Part shown: piece after piece, positions 42,401 to 48,809 of the stretch
How positions within the stretch are numbered: the stretch's first letter is position 1
How the letters are laid out: each line of letters starts with the position of its first letter
Source of the DNA: a virus
DNA length: 49,411 nt
Strand: one strand, 5' to 3'
IMG/VR virus record: IMGVR_UViG_3300045941_000150
Coordinates: 1-49,411 of that record
Program-made: the position numbers and the translations under genes
Notes under the pieces: generated by a model
What the model was told of the DNA's origin: nothing
The model's input: the letters and a program-made list of their open reading frames with translations, nothing else
Database searches by the model: none

Positions 42401-43115
42401 AGTTTCCGAGCACGCTGGCGTGGTGGGCGTGGACATCACCGAGGTGATAACCGGCGGTCTCCGTGTCGCCGATATCGGATGGATCGATGACGAATGGATA
42501 GGGCGTGTCGTCTCTGTGATCACGGACCGGTCAGATGGTTCGGCGCAACTCTGGCACTTTCTCGTCGTCGGCAATAACCTGGACACGCTGCATTGCTTCC
42601 CGGATCCACAGGCTGCGGGAGTAGAGGCGCTCGACACCCTTATTATCAGGACTCGGGCAACCTACTTTTCTGAGAACACTATCGGCGACGCAAAATTCAG
42701 GAACTCGCAATATCCAAACGGCGCCAATCCGCACGAGGAAACAGGGCGCATCGTGCGGATCATTGCAGGCACCGGAGCCGGGCAGGAACGCCGCATTGCT
42801 GACAATGACGACACAGTTATGCTCCTGGATAGTGACTGGGGCACGATTCCGGACCAAACATCTATATTCGTTATCGAACGCGCTGCCTGGGAGTATGCCT
42901 CATCAGTCGGGCGGCTCGCGAATGAAATCATTGATGGCCGAATCACATTCTCTGTGCCGATTGACAACTTCCTTTTAAAAACTGTTGTCGTCGAAGTGGT
43001 CGCCGTTACACGAGACGGCCGGCAGCCGGCACGTCGGTACAATCCGTGGCGTGAGATCTACGTATATGGCGGCCGCGGGAGCCTTGGCGACAATCAAATG
43101 CAGATTGAATACTGA
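39408..43115 (+). CDS. Tail hub protein combining gpM-, gpL- and gpJ-like parts
   Basis: 1235 residues. Residues about 1-120 resemble a distal tail protein (RFYLGDGRKRHSFRRSRL). A middle domain (about 160-325) contains four Cys spaced as HQCWK, TCPY, ECPRAF, DCEERG, typical of the gpL/DUF2163 metal or Fe-S site. The long remainder includes the hub (VWVERGMSGFVWEAPGV ... FYVQSGGKIKFGIRV) and an Fn3-like part (GGTTGYRLYAGEDHNR, about 945). It would form the tail tip and anchor fibres. The start has no visible ribosome-binding site. Confidence 0.85.
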   Translation: MPDQIGFIDVPEVAVEGTFPLVSDFGYGYTLEPEIVSHQFFSANAKITQRFYLGDGRKRHSFRRSRLFQPEWEALRDFWEDRTGPYQPFTYNAPSDDGQSTREVVVAFEAAPLTLDHLTNAVSTGITFVEIPDPLLAPAYFVTSTSGRFPSNTLQEALTSQVQEVIPLLKINVREPGYPNLLLSDRRVQIAGEQYLPRLLRWDGIAQGMNGEADEATFVLGNADRVMRDVSFQTELKYARVDFSIYHVGTGILLNLWTGRIMSATYDEGPEFTIRASDFLYELSLVYPSRVISHQCWKNFNDDITCPYAFFGTPGFTECPRAFADCEERGMSRFFGGIQINRQQVKIKDNSTGTWGFGRRMLSPISIVNEGAQGQVLQEIYTDREMPVNCLVVAGRDESEYFTALGIVGAGPITAYSRDFMAHTLDGQSAHGPPPRGLRRSHGHDPALNNDPDGDSHQFGLGQVNPLDPNSSIYPEATQAAGVAFVEIRRSDEKDIQLTQITEHQMQVWVERGMSGFVWEAPGVRVTDAWLTNPVWVKANAILRATGLHLGTAEQQEELIDIPSAIACADICNLEVNRSDAVPELNGTEKQFTFRGVIADQRALRDWLNDIDRCHLGFYVQSGGKIKFGIRVNSSAVAAFTAGNVIAQTVRIQYRSPEFNSVTVTFGDADYEWQPRAYTIDDFTNQRQIGTVYPQKLNSAMNLVGVSTIAQAGRIAITRLREELGGINAAEWRKSCTVSLTTTILGLDCEVGQVVSLTHEHAPGGRVEFRVERWTLNSDWSLTLEGRSTTDSMYDLLVGPKPADVMPSPVPAERHWDTLPPQPWFPSFEQPNAQDPLYDETDWSFGLTQVYETAADGTALAKLVIAGQYPILKTIPGDGPRIGFFATSADEGSIASGKYVVVALTAVDSAGNETQSSQPAAIPVDVGTDTNKITLGAIQWPGGTTGYRLYAGEDHNRLSLQAENFEEQPFTLDITGYPNIRTKGLPRPDLDSLLVRVKVSEHAGVVGVDITEVITGGLRVADIGWIDDEWIGRVVSVITDRSDGSAQLWHFLVVGNNLDTLHCFPDPQAAGVEALDTLIIRTRATYFSENTIGDAKFRNSQYPNGANPHEETGRIVRIIAGTGAGQERRIADNDDTVMLLDSDWGTIPDQTSIFVIERAAWEYASSVGRLANEIIDGRITFSVPIDNFLLKTVVVEVVAVTRDGRQPARRYNPWREIYVYGGRGSLGDNQMQIEY

Positions 43116-43125
43116 GTACTGACCA

Positions 43126-46100
43126 ATGTTTTATCCGAATTCAATTACCAGACGACTCCCTACTGACCATGACTTCATGGCAGGGATTAACCGGAAGTTT
43201 GGGGAAATTCCGAGCGTGAATGATTTCGACCGCGGTGATGGGATAGCGGCTGTCGGCGACTGTAAATTCGAGGTTTTTCTTTCCACTGCGGCAGGATCAA
43301 CAACTGTCAGCATTGATTACGGACCAGGTACAGGGACAATCTCCTCATCGGGGACTTTGGTTAATGGTTCTGGCACGATATTCTTACGTGAGGCCAGTAC
43401 AGAGCGAGCACTTGTTGTCGGCGGTGAGAGTCGCGTTATTGTCGGAGTTATCAATGATTCCACGCTGGTGCTCGGGTCGCCATTCCCGTTCCCGCTAGCA
43501 GACGAAGCATACAGCATCTCGCCTACAGTGTTCAAGCCAGGCGACGGCGGAAAAATCATCGGAATATTCGGGGCTGGGTCTTCCGGCACTATTGTTCCCA
43601 TTATTACGATGCCACAAACGGCCGAGGCATCTATCTCTAATGAGTGGCAGTGGCTGAATATCTACGGCACTCTAAACATTGCCGTGATGGATACACTGGG
43701 AGCGCTCAGCGCGCGCTTCACGGTAACCTGCCGGGCCGGTAACATTGAGTGGGAATTGTACGGGGCAAATTCACCTGATTTCGCGGCCGAGACCTTGGTC
43801 TACTCATCAACAGTAACCATTGTCGATGGCGAAAAGGGTGGCCGCGACATTTATACTGAAGCAACCACCCCACCATTCCGCTACTACAGAAGCAGATACA
43901 GGGGCGCTGTTGCCGGCGTGCGCGCTGAGGGATACGGCTGCATGGCCTGTTACGGCTACCTGCACCACACCACAATTGCCTCGGTCACGTCCGCGATTCG
44001 TGCAGAAATGGCGGCGCCGGCAGCCATTACCATTGCTCACGCTCAATCCTATTGGGGGTGGCACGAGGACAAGGCCATAACCAACGGACTCCAGGCTCTC
44101 AAATCTGTAGTCAGAGGCAGCGATAGGGGTGGAGCTTTATTAATACCAGGAGCGTATCTAACCTCCCAAACCATCAAAGTGCCTAATAAAGTAAAGTTGG
44201 TTGGCGATGGCCTGGTGTCTACTATTGTTCCTGATCCTGGAGTGTTTGCTTCCGTGTCTATAGATGGTGGCCCGTACGGTATCCCGGTAACAGGCCCGAT
44301 TGTTACTCAGATCGGAGAGGACGACGACTCTTTTGGAGCCTACAGCACAAGAATCGAGAGCGTGCATATTTACTGCAATGAGATGCCAGATTCTATCGCA
44401 GTATATAGTCAGTGGTGTCAGGAAAGCAGCGGATTATCACATGTCCATGTTACTCGTTTTGGGCAGAAAGGAATTTTCTTTAACGGGTTTGGTTGTCAGA
44501 ACTGGTCCATGCAGGATATCGGTGCGAATGCTGCCGGTAATTCGCTCGGTGATGATGATGCTGTTGCTATTCACCTTTATAGGAGTGTAAGCCGGAATTC
44601 TATCACTGGAGCCAGTATCAGCGGTAGCTCGGCTATATCCGGATATGGGGATGCGGTAAGGCTGGAGGAATCCACAGTTACCATAGACTATTTACACACC
44701 GAATCCTCCTACAATGCCTTAAAAGCAACTGATTCTCTAATTGTACTTGGGACACACATCACCGGTCCTGGAGTGATTCGTAGCAATGTTTTCTCACCTG
44801 GGAATTCAATACGGTTATGGCGACCAGGCGATCACGTTTACATTGAGGAATACGACAAGAACTATGCCGGCTTTGACCAGGGGATGCTCTGTTATGGTTC
44901 TGAGGTCCATCGCTTTATCGGGCGCTCGGGACAGGGCGGGGATGTTATCAATTTCCAGAATCAAGGCCGGACAGTAAGAGTAAACCGTCAGGGCTATCTT
45001 GAGCTGGATGGTGGAGGTCGAAGAGATAGCCCGAATATTATTCTTATCGGAAGCGGCCCGAATCTTGGTGGTGGCAACCAGGGCGGTTGGATGACTGTAA
45101 ATGCCCAGTTTGGAGCCAATGGAAAATTTATACAAGTCAGCGATAAACACACTTGCTCAGCATCGTCAGCAACCGACAAACTAACACTTACCTATGACTG
45201 GCCAACAGACGGCCGGCTGAGAACCGATTACTTAGGGGAGCACTGGAACTGGACTCTGGCAGACGGCTATATATTCTACGCTGTTGGAACGGATGGAGCG
45301 GACGAAGACCTGCCAACCGGGCTGGTATCAGGTACCCCTTATTATGTTGTTGGCTCTGATCCCGCAACTAAAACCTTCTCATTATCCCTGACAGAAGCCG
45401 GAAGCCCAATAGACCTCACTACCGACAGCGCCGAAATGTATGTTACCAAGTGGCCGTATGCGGGATATTACCGCATGGGTACGGACTATTTCGAGTTCAG
45501 GCGCGGACGAGCAAACCTAACAACAGACATCGGGGATATTACTAACCCAGGCGAAATGATTCTTCAGGCTCGGGCTGATTACGGCTGCCATTTCTCGCGC
45601 TTGTTCTTCTACGCCGGTGATGGGTACGAGCAGCGAATTGGCAATCCATTCGGTGTAAATCGCGCCAGATTGAGCCATGGAGCATCCAGCCAATCAGAAC
45701 TCAGAATCGAGCGGAGCACCGACAGCGAGGCAACGTGGACAGAAGGCTACGTCTTCCACCTGGAGCTAGGTCACCTTATCATTCCCAGTGCGTTGTTTGT
45801 TGGCGGCCAACGGTTCGCTGGTGACTACGCTGGTAACGGATCGCCGAATGGCGCCGTAACGGCATTCAAAGGCTCAACCTACCGTGACGGCACGAATGGC
45901 AATTTCTACGTCAAACTAACCGGCTCTGGAGCTACGAATACCGGTTGGGTCAGCGTTTCGGACGTGTTCTGGACAGCGATCGACGCGCACAATATCAACA
46001 CTGTCTACCGGGTCCACATCGAAGACACTACAAATTCCCGGCCACTTGGAATAACGATCGTAGACACTTCTCACATCGACCAGGCAGCAACACCATTAAT

Positions 46101-46539
46101 CACCGCCAACGCTTTTGTTGTTGATTACCGCGGCCGTGTCAGGGCTCGTTCAATGGCTGTGGATGCCACTCCATCTACGACCGATGGTTATCTCCAGGTT
46201 AACGCCTTTCTCGGAATTGGGTCTGGTGCAACATCTCCTACTGGCAGCGAACAATTGCGAAACAGCGGCGCGAGCAGGCTGGAAGGCGCCGTCGCGCTAC
46301 CCGGGCTTAGCTCGGCAAGCCGGGCGCTGGTGGCCAACGCCAGCAAAGAAATCGAGGCGTCGTCAGTTACAGCGACCGAGCTCGGCTATTTGTCCGGCGT
46401 GACATCCGCCCTTCAGACCCAAATTGCTAACCTTCAATCGCAAATCACATCTTTGAGCAGTCTTTACAGCTCTCTTGCATCAGCGTACAATTCCCACACT
46501 CATCCACCGGCTACCGATGGGCCGGACCCGACTGTATAA
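43126..46539 (+). CDS. Tail spike/fibre with pectate-lyase-like beta-helix
   Basis: 1137 residues. N-terminal beta domain (about 1-290), then ALKSVVRGSDRGGALLIPGA and TIKVPNKVKLVGDGLVSTIV (about 325-370), the standard opening of phage pectate-lyase-superfamily beta-helices, running to about 650. The C-terminus (SALQTQIANLQSQITSLSS, about 1095-1115) is a coiled coil suited to trimerisation. Likely the receptor-binding or depolymerising spike; no signal peptide, unlike the fibre block before the hub. Codon use appears more AT-rich than its neighbours. Confidence 0.82.
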   Translation: MFYPNSITRRLPTDHDFMAGINRKFGEIPSVNDFDRGDGIAAVGDCKFEVFLSTAAGSTTVSIDYGPGTGTISSSGTLVNGSGTIFLREASTERALVVGGESRVIVGVINDSTLVLGSPFPFPLADEAYSISPTVFKPGDGGKIIGIFGAGSSGTIVPIITMPQTAEASISNEWQWLNIYGTLNIAVMDTLGALSARFTVTCRAGNIEWELYGANSPDFAAETLVYSSTVTIVDGEKGGRDIYTEATTPPFRYYRSRYRGAVAGVRAEGYGCMACYGYLHHTTIASVTSAIRAEMAAPAAITIAHAQSYWGWHEDKAITNGLQALKSVVRGSDRGGALLIPGAYLTSQTIKVPNKVKLVGDGLVSTIVPDPGVFASVSIDGGPYGIPVTGPIVTQIGEDDDSFGAYSTRIESVHIYCNEMPDSIAVYSQWCQESSGLSHVHVTRFGQKGIFFNGFGCQNWSMQDIGANAAGNSLGDDDAVAIHLYRSVSRNSITGASISGSSAISGYGDAVRLEESTVTIDYLHTESSYNALKATDSLIVLGTHITGPGVIRSNVFSPGNSIRLWRPGDHVYIEEYDKNYAGFDQGMLCYGSEVHRFIGRSGQGGDVINFQNQGRTVRVNRQGYLELDGGGRRDSPNIILIGSGPNLGGGNQGGWMTVNAQFGANGKFIQVSDKHTCSASSATDKLTLTYDWPTDGRLRTDYLGEHWNWTLADGYIFYAVGTDGADEDLPTGLVSGTPYYVVGSDPATKTFSLSLTEAGSPIDLTTDSAEMYVTKWPYAGYYRMGTDYFEFRRGRANLTTDIGDITNPGEMILQARADYGCHFSRLFFYAGDGYEQRIGNPFGVNRARLSHGASSQSELRIERSTDSEATWTEGYVFHLELGHLIIPSALFVGGQRFAGDYAGNGSPNGAVTAFKGSTYRDGTNGNFYVKLTGSGATNTGWVSVSDVFWTAIDAHNINTVYRVHIEDTTNSRPLGITIVDTSHIDQAATPLITANAFVVDYRGRVRARSMAVDATPSTTDGYLQVNAFLGIGSGATSPTGSEQLRNSGASRLEGAVALPGLSSASRALVANASKEIEASSVTATELGYLSGVTSALQTQIANLQSQITSLSSLYSSLASAYNSHTHPPATDGPDPTV

Positions 46540-46582
46540 TGGTAAGCGCAACTGCTTTCAACCTTCCTTGAAATAGGGAGGA

Positions 46583-47224
46583 ATGTTGAAATTGAAGATC
46601 GGAATCCTGCTGGCGGCCACCGTCAGCACATGCCTGGCAACACGAATCGACCTACCCTTTGCCGGGAAGCTCCAGGACATCGGACGCATCGAGCAGCGGA
46701 TTACACCGCTGGACCTGGCCGGCGTCCGCGTGCGAGTCCATTTCGGCTCGATCGACGTGGCCTGCTTTTGGGGCGGCATCGTGGCCGGCGCCTGCAGCGA
46801 GTGGTTCACCGCGAAAATGGGCACGAACGCGCCGAACTGGAATATGTTCCAGATTCAGAACACGTCTGGCCGCGCGCTTACTCGAGTTGAGTTCGACTTG
46901 CTCACTATCCGCAACATCCGCAGACAGAAAGAGCAGATGTTCGGGCATCTCGCTATCGACCTGGCCGGTGGCCGCGGCACATGGGGCTCCGGCGCCGGGC
47001 ATGACATCGACGGCGCGCGCATCCTCGGCTACACGCTGACGCGGCAATTATCAGAGGACCTGTATGGCGGCGTGGACCTTCGGACGAACCTCTCGGCCGG
47101 ACAGACGCTGCGGTTTCGGCTTGACGCGGATAAGCTCGTCGCTTCGCCCGAGCCTGCCAGCATGCTGCTTGTCGGAGGCGGCCTGGTCGGTTTGGCCTGG
47201 TGGAGGCGACGGCGGGCGTCGTGA
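46583..47224 (+). CDS. PEP-CTERM exosortase substrate protein
   Basis: 213 residues. N-terminal Sec signal (KIGILLAATVSTCLA), beta-rich body, and a C-terminal tail with SPEPAS (189-191), a hydrophobic run (MLLVGGGLVGLAWW) and RRRR. This tripartite tail is the PEP-CTERM sorting signal cut and handled by exosortase, which the phage does not encode. The start is uncertain: GGGAGG is only a few bases from ATG 46583, so TTG 46586 or 46592 may be used. A lysogen surface modification is the likeliest role. Confidence 0.82.
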   Translation: MLKLKIGILLAATVSTCLATRIDLPFAGKLQDIGRIEQRITPLDLAGVRVRVHFGSIDVACFWGGIVAGACSEWFTAKMGTNAPNWNMFQIQNTSGRALTRVEFDLLTIRNIRRQKEQMFGHLAIDLAGGRGTWGSGAGHDIDGARILGYTLTRQLSEDLYGGVDLRTNLSAGQTLRFRLDADKLVASPEPASMLLVGGGLVGLAWWRRRRAS

Positions 47225-47239
47225 GAGAATTGGCCAGAG

Positions 47240-47428
47240 ATGAGAATCTTCTGGTGGCAAGCCGGGCTCCACATGGAACCGGAAAATCAGGAAGACTTGG
47301 ATATGTTGAAATACCTGATGAGCAATACTACGTTAGGAAGATCCGAGGAACCCGCTACGCTTGTTCCCGGTGAGCAAATTGCGGAAGGCTATATCCCCAG
47401 AAAGCCTGGAAACAAACAGCCGGCCTGA
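47240..47428 (+). CDS. Possible small hypothetical protein
   Basis: 62 residues. Sequence LVPGEQIAEGYIPRKPG looks protein-like, but its 3' third overlaps the convergent minus-strand gene by 96 bases and its ribosome site is weak. One of the two overlapping frames may be wrong; the minus one is preferred. Confidence 0.35.
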   Translation: MRIFWWQAGLHMEPENQEDLDMLKYLMSNTTLGRSEEPATLVPGEQIAEGYIPRKPGNKQPA

Positions 47429-47608
47429 ACTTCCAATGTAGGGCGCAAGGGATTCGCGGACTGAATCCGCGTTGCCTTCCCTGGTCAGAACCCACACCGA
47501 TTTCATTACCTCGAGGGCTCCCATTGATCGCAGCGAGGCCGTCAAGCTCAGTTGGTCCGGCGGCTCCGTCAGGTCATAGGCGATGAGGAAAGAGGCCATG
47601 CAGTTCAT
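47333..47608 (-). CDS. Cas2/SinR-like small protein
   Basis: 91 residues starting at the ATG that overlaps the upstream stop (ATGA, minus). SFLIAYDL, the segment GALEVMKSVWVLTREGN, VRESLAPYI and the final FVSRLSGDIAFRNLL show the beta-alpha-beta ferredoxin-like pattern of the Cas2/SinR/VapD-type superfamily, with an Asp in the first strand. Members include nucleases and regulators. No CRISPR array or other cas genes are present, so adaptation is unlikely; a toxin or regulator role is possible. Confidence 0.5.
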   Translation of the reverse strand: MNCMASFLIAYDLTEPPDQLSLTASLRSMGALEVMKSVWVLTREGNADSVRESLAPYIGSSGRLFVSRLSGDIAFRNLLTGNKRSGFLGSS

Positions 47609-47802
47609 GGAGCCAGTTTGGGCCCGGTCGAGAATAAGAGAAACACCATGAGCCCGGCCGTCCAGAGCCAGGTGAGAACGGCGCAAACACGCATAAAATT
47701 ACGGCTGCCGCTGGAATCGAACTGATCCGGCGCGCGGCAGAGAATATCGATACACCGCAGCAGGATGTATCCGCCGATCATGAAGCCGATGATTTGGAGC
47801 AT
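47605..47802 (-). CDS. Small membrane protein
   Basis: 65 residues. Two hydrophobic segments (IIGFMIGGYILLRCIDIL and FMRVCAVLTWLWTAGLMVFLLF) flank a short polar loop. ATGA overlaps on both sides tie it to the flanking minus-strand genes. An inner membrane role; function unknown. Confidence 0.65.
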   Translation of the reverse strand: MLQIIGFMIGGYILLRCIDILCRAPDQFDSSGSRNFMRVCAVLTWLWTAGLMVFLLFSTGPKLAP

Positions 47803-48173
47803 CAGTTTTCATCCGTCTTCTTGGCTTTTTCCACAAAGCGCTTGAGGCTCTCATAGCGCCTGCCCTCAGCTACAGAGACACCTACCACAAGGCTTTCTTT
47901 GACTTCTCTTTTTGTGATTTCCCGGTCGACTCTATCCACGACTTCAGTCAGTGTTTTAATGTCTTCCGCAGTTCCGCTGAGAAAGATTTTCTTGATCTTC
48001 TTCCCCGTGTCGCTGAGTTCTTGATCGAGCAAGGATAGCAATTCACGCAGCAGAGTATCAGATGATACCTTCTTCTTCGTCAATTTGAAGCGCCTATGTT
48101 TTTCGTCCTCGAAGAGTTCCCAGGCCTCAGGCGAGACCTTTAGGGAACCTCTATTTTTTTCAGAATCAGCCAT
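47802..48173 (-). CDS. Possible RHH-type or helical DNA-binding protein
   Basis: 123 residues. The first 50 (SLKVSPEAWELFEDEKHRRF then VSSDTLLRELLSLL) look like a beta strand followed by helices as in ribbon-helix-helix proteins. The remainder is highly charged and helical. It begins the three-gene minus operon and its start abuts the repeat-rich divergent region, so it may repress its own promoter. Fold assignment is tentative. Confidence 0.5.
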   Translation of the reverse strand: MADSEKNRGSLKVSPEAWELFEDEKHRRFKLTKKKVSSDTLLRELLSLLDQELSDTGKKIKKIFLSGTAEDIKTLTEVVDRVDREITKREVKESLVVGVSVAEGRRYESLKRFVEKAKKTDEN

Positions 48174-48252
48174 TTAAGTCCAAGTGTCCAAAATTCCAGT
48201 TGACAAAAAGTCCAAAAGTGGACATACTGAACACGTTAAGAATGAAAAACAC
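48174..48252 (+). promoter_or_regulatory. Divergent promoter/operator region with GTCCAA repeats
   Basis: The plus strand shows TTGACA (48200-48205), a 17-base spacer and CATACT (48223-48228), a plausible promoter for the early operon. GTCCAA recurs at 48178, 48186 and 48210. The last copy forms the inverted repeat GTCCA-AAAG-TGGAC (48210-48223) over the promoter spacer. ACACGTTAA occurs at 48231 and 48258 around the next start codon. This layout is what an operator for a divergently encoded repressor would look like. Confidence 0.55.
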
Positions 48253-48468
48253 ATGACACACGTTAACACAGAGGCAGAGGTTCCGGAGACTCTGCGGACC
48301 AACATCACTGTGCCTGTAGAACTTTGGAATCGGGCAAGGGTTCAAGCAGCCCGCAAGACCCAAAATCTTCAGGAGTTCGCCGCTTCCGCGATCGAATTCT
48401 TTGTTAGCCATCTAGAAGAGGAATGGAAGAGTGAGGTCCGCGCAGAACCACGAAAGAAGGCCTCCTAG
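48253..48468 (+). CDS. Small RHH-like protein, first gene of the early operon
   Basis: 71 residues from ATG 48253; GTG 48184 would start upstream of the promoter. LRTNITVPVELWNRARVQAAR and KTQNLQEFAASAIEFFVSHLE show the strand-helix-helix pattern of ribbon-helix-helix regulators. It probably binds the repeats just upstream. Its position at the head of the operon supports an early regulator. Confidence 0.55.
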   Translation: MTHVNTEAEVPETLRTNITVPVELWNRARVQAARKTQNLQEFAASAIEFFVSHLEEEWKSEVRAEPRKKAS

Positions 48469-48470
48469 CC

Positions 48471-48809
48471 ATGCCCACCAATTCTGCCCCAGCTCCGAGG
48501 AAGCCGCCCGCGTCAGCAGCACAACCCGCTGAAAAAATGGTGACTGTTTGCGCGAAGGTCCGAGCAATGGCGGTCGGCCATCTAGAGCGGCTGCTGTTCA
48601 CTGGCGAGCCCGCTCAGGACTTCAGCGAACAGGTCGCGCGGATACTACGGATTCCAGCGTTGGAGGCGGAGCGGATTTGCAACGAGCACCTACAGATCCT
48701 CGCCCGGCAACACAAGAACCTCCGCAACGGCGTGCGGTGGGCGCTTAACGAGGCGGAGCGGCTCGGGGAGCAGATGCTGCAGGAGTTCGACGAGGAGCGC
48801 GTGGCGTGA
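48471..48809 (+). CDS. Hypothetical protein
   Basis: 112 residues. An Ala/Pro-rich N-terminus (about 1-22) then a helical body (MAVGHLERLLFTGEPAQDFS, EQVARILRIPALEAERICNE). The stop overlaps the Ala-rich repeat gene's GTG start (GTGA). No family recognised. Confidence 0.55.
   Translation: MPTNSAPAPRKPPASAAQPAEKMVTVCAKVRAMAVGHLERLLFTGEPAQDFSEQVARILRIPALEAERICNEHLQILARQHKNLRNGVRWALNEAERLGEQMLQEFDEERVA

Noticed and set aside
46552-46575. Terminator after the tail spike
   Set aside because: The TTTCAA/TTGAAA pairing is short and AT-rich with no U tract, too weak to call.
47333-47608. Evidence for a CRISPR-Cas adaptation module from the Cas2-like gene
   Set aside because: No cas1, effector or repeat-spacer array occurs in the window; Cas2-fold proteins also occur outside CRISPR systems.
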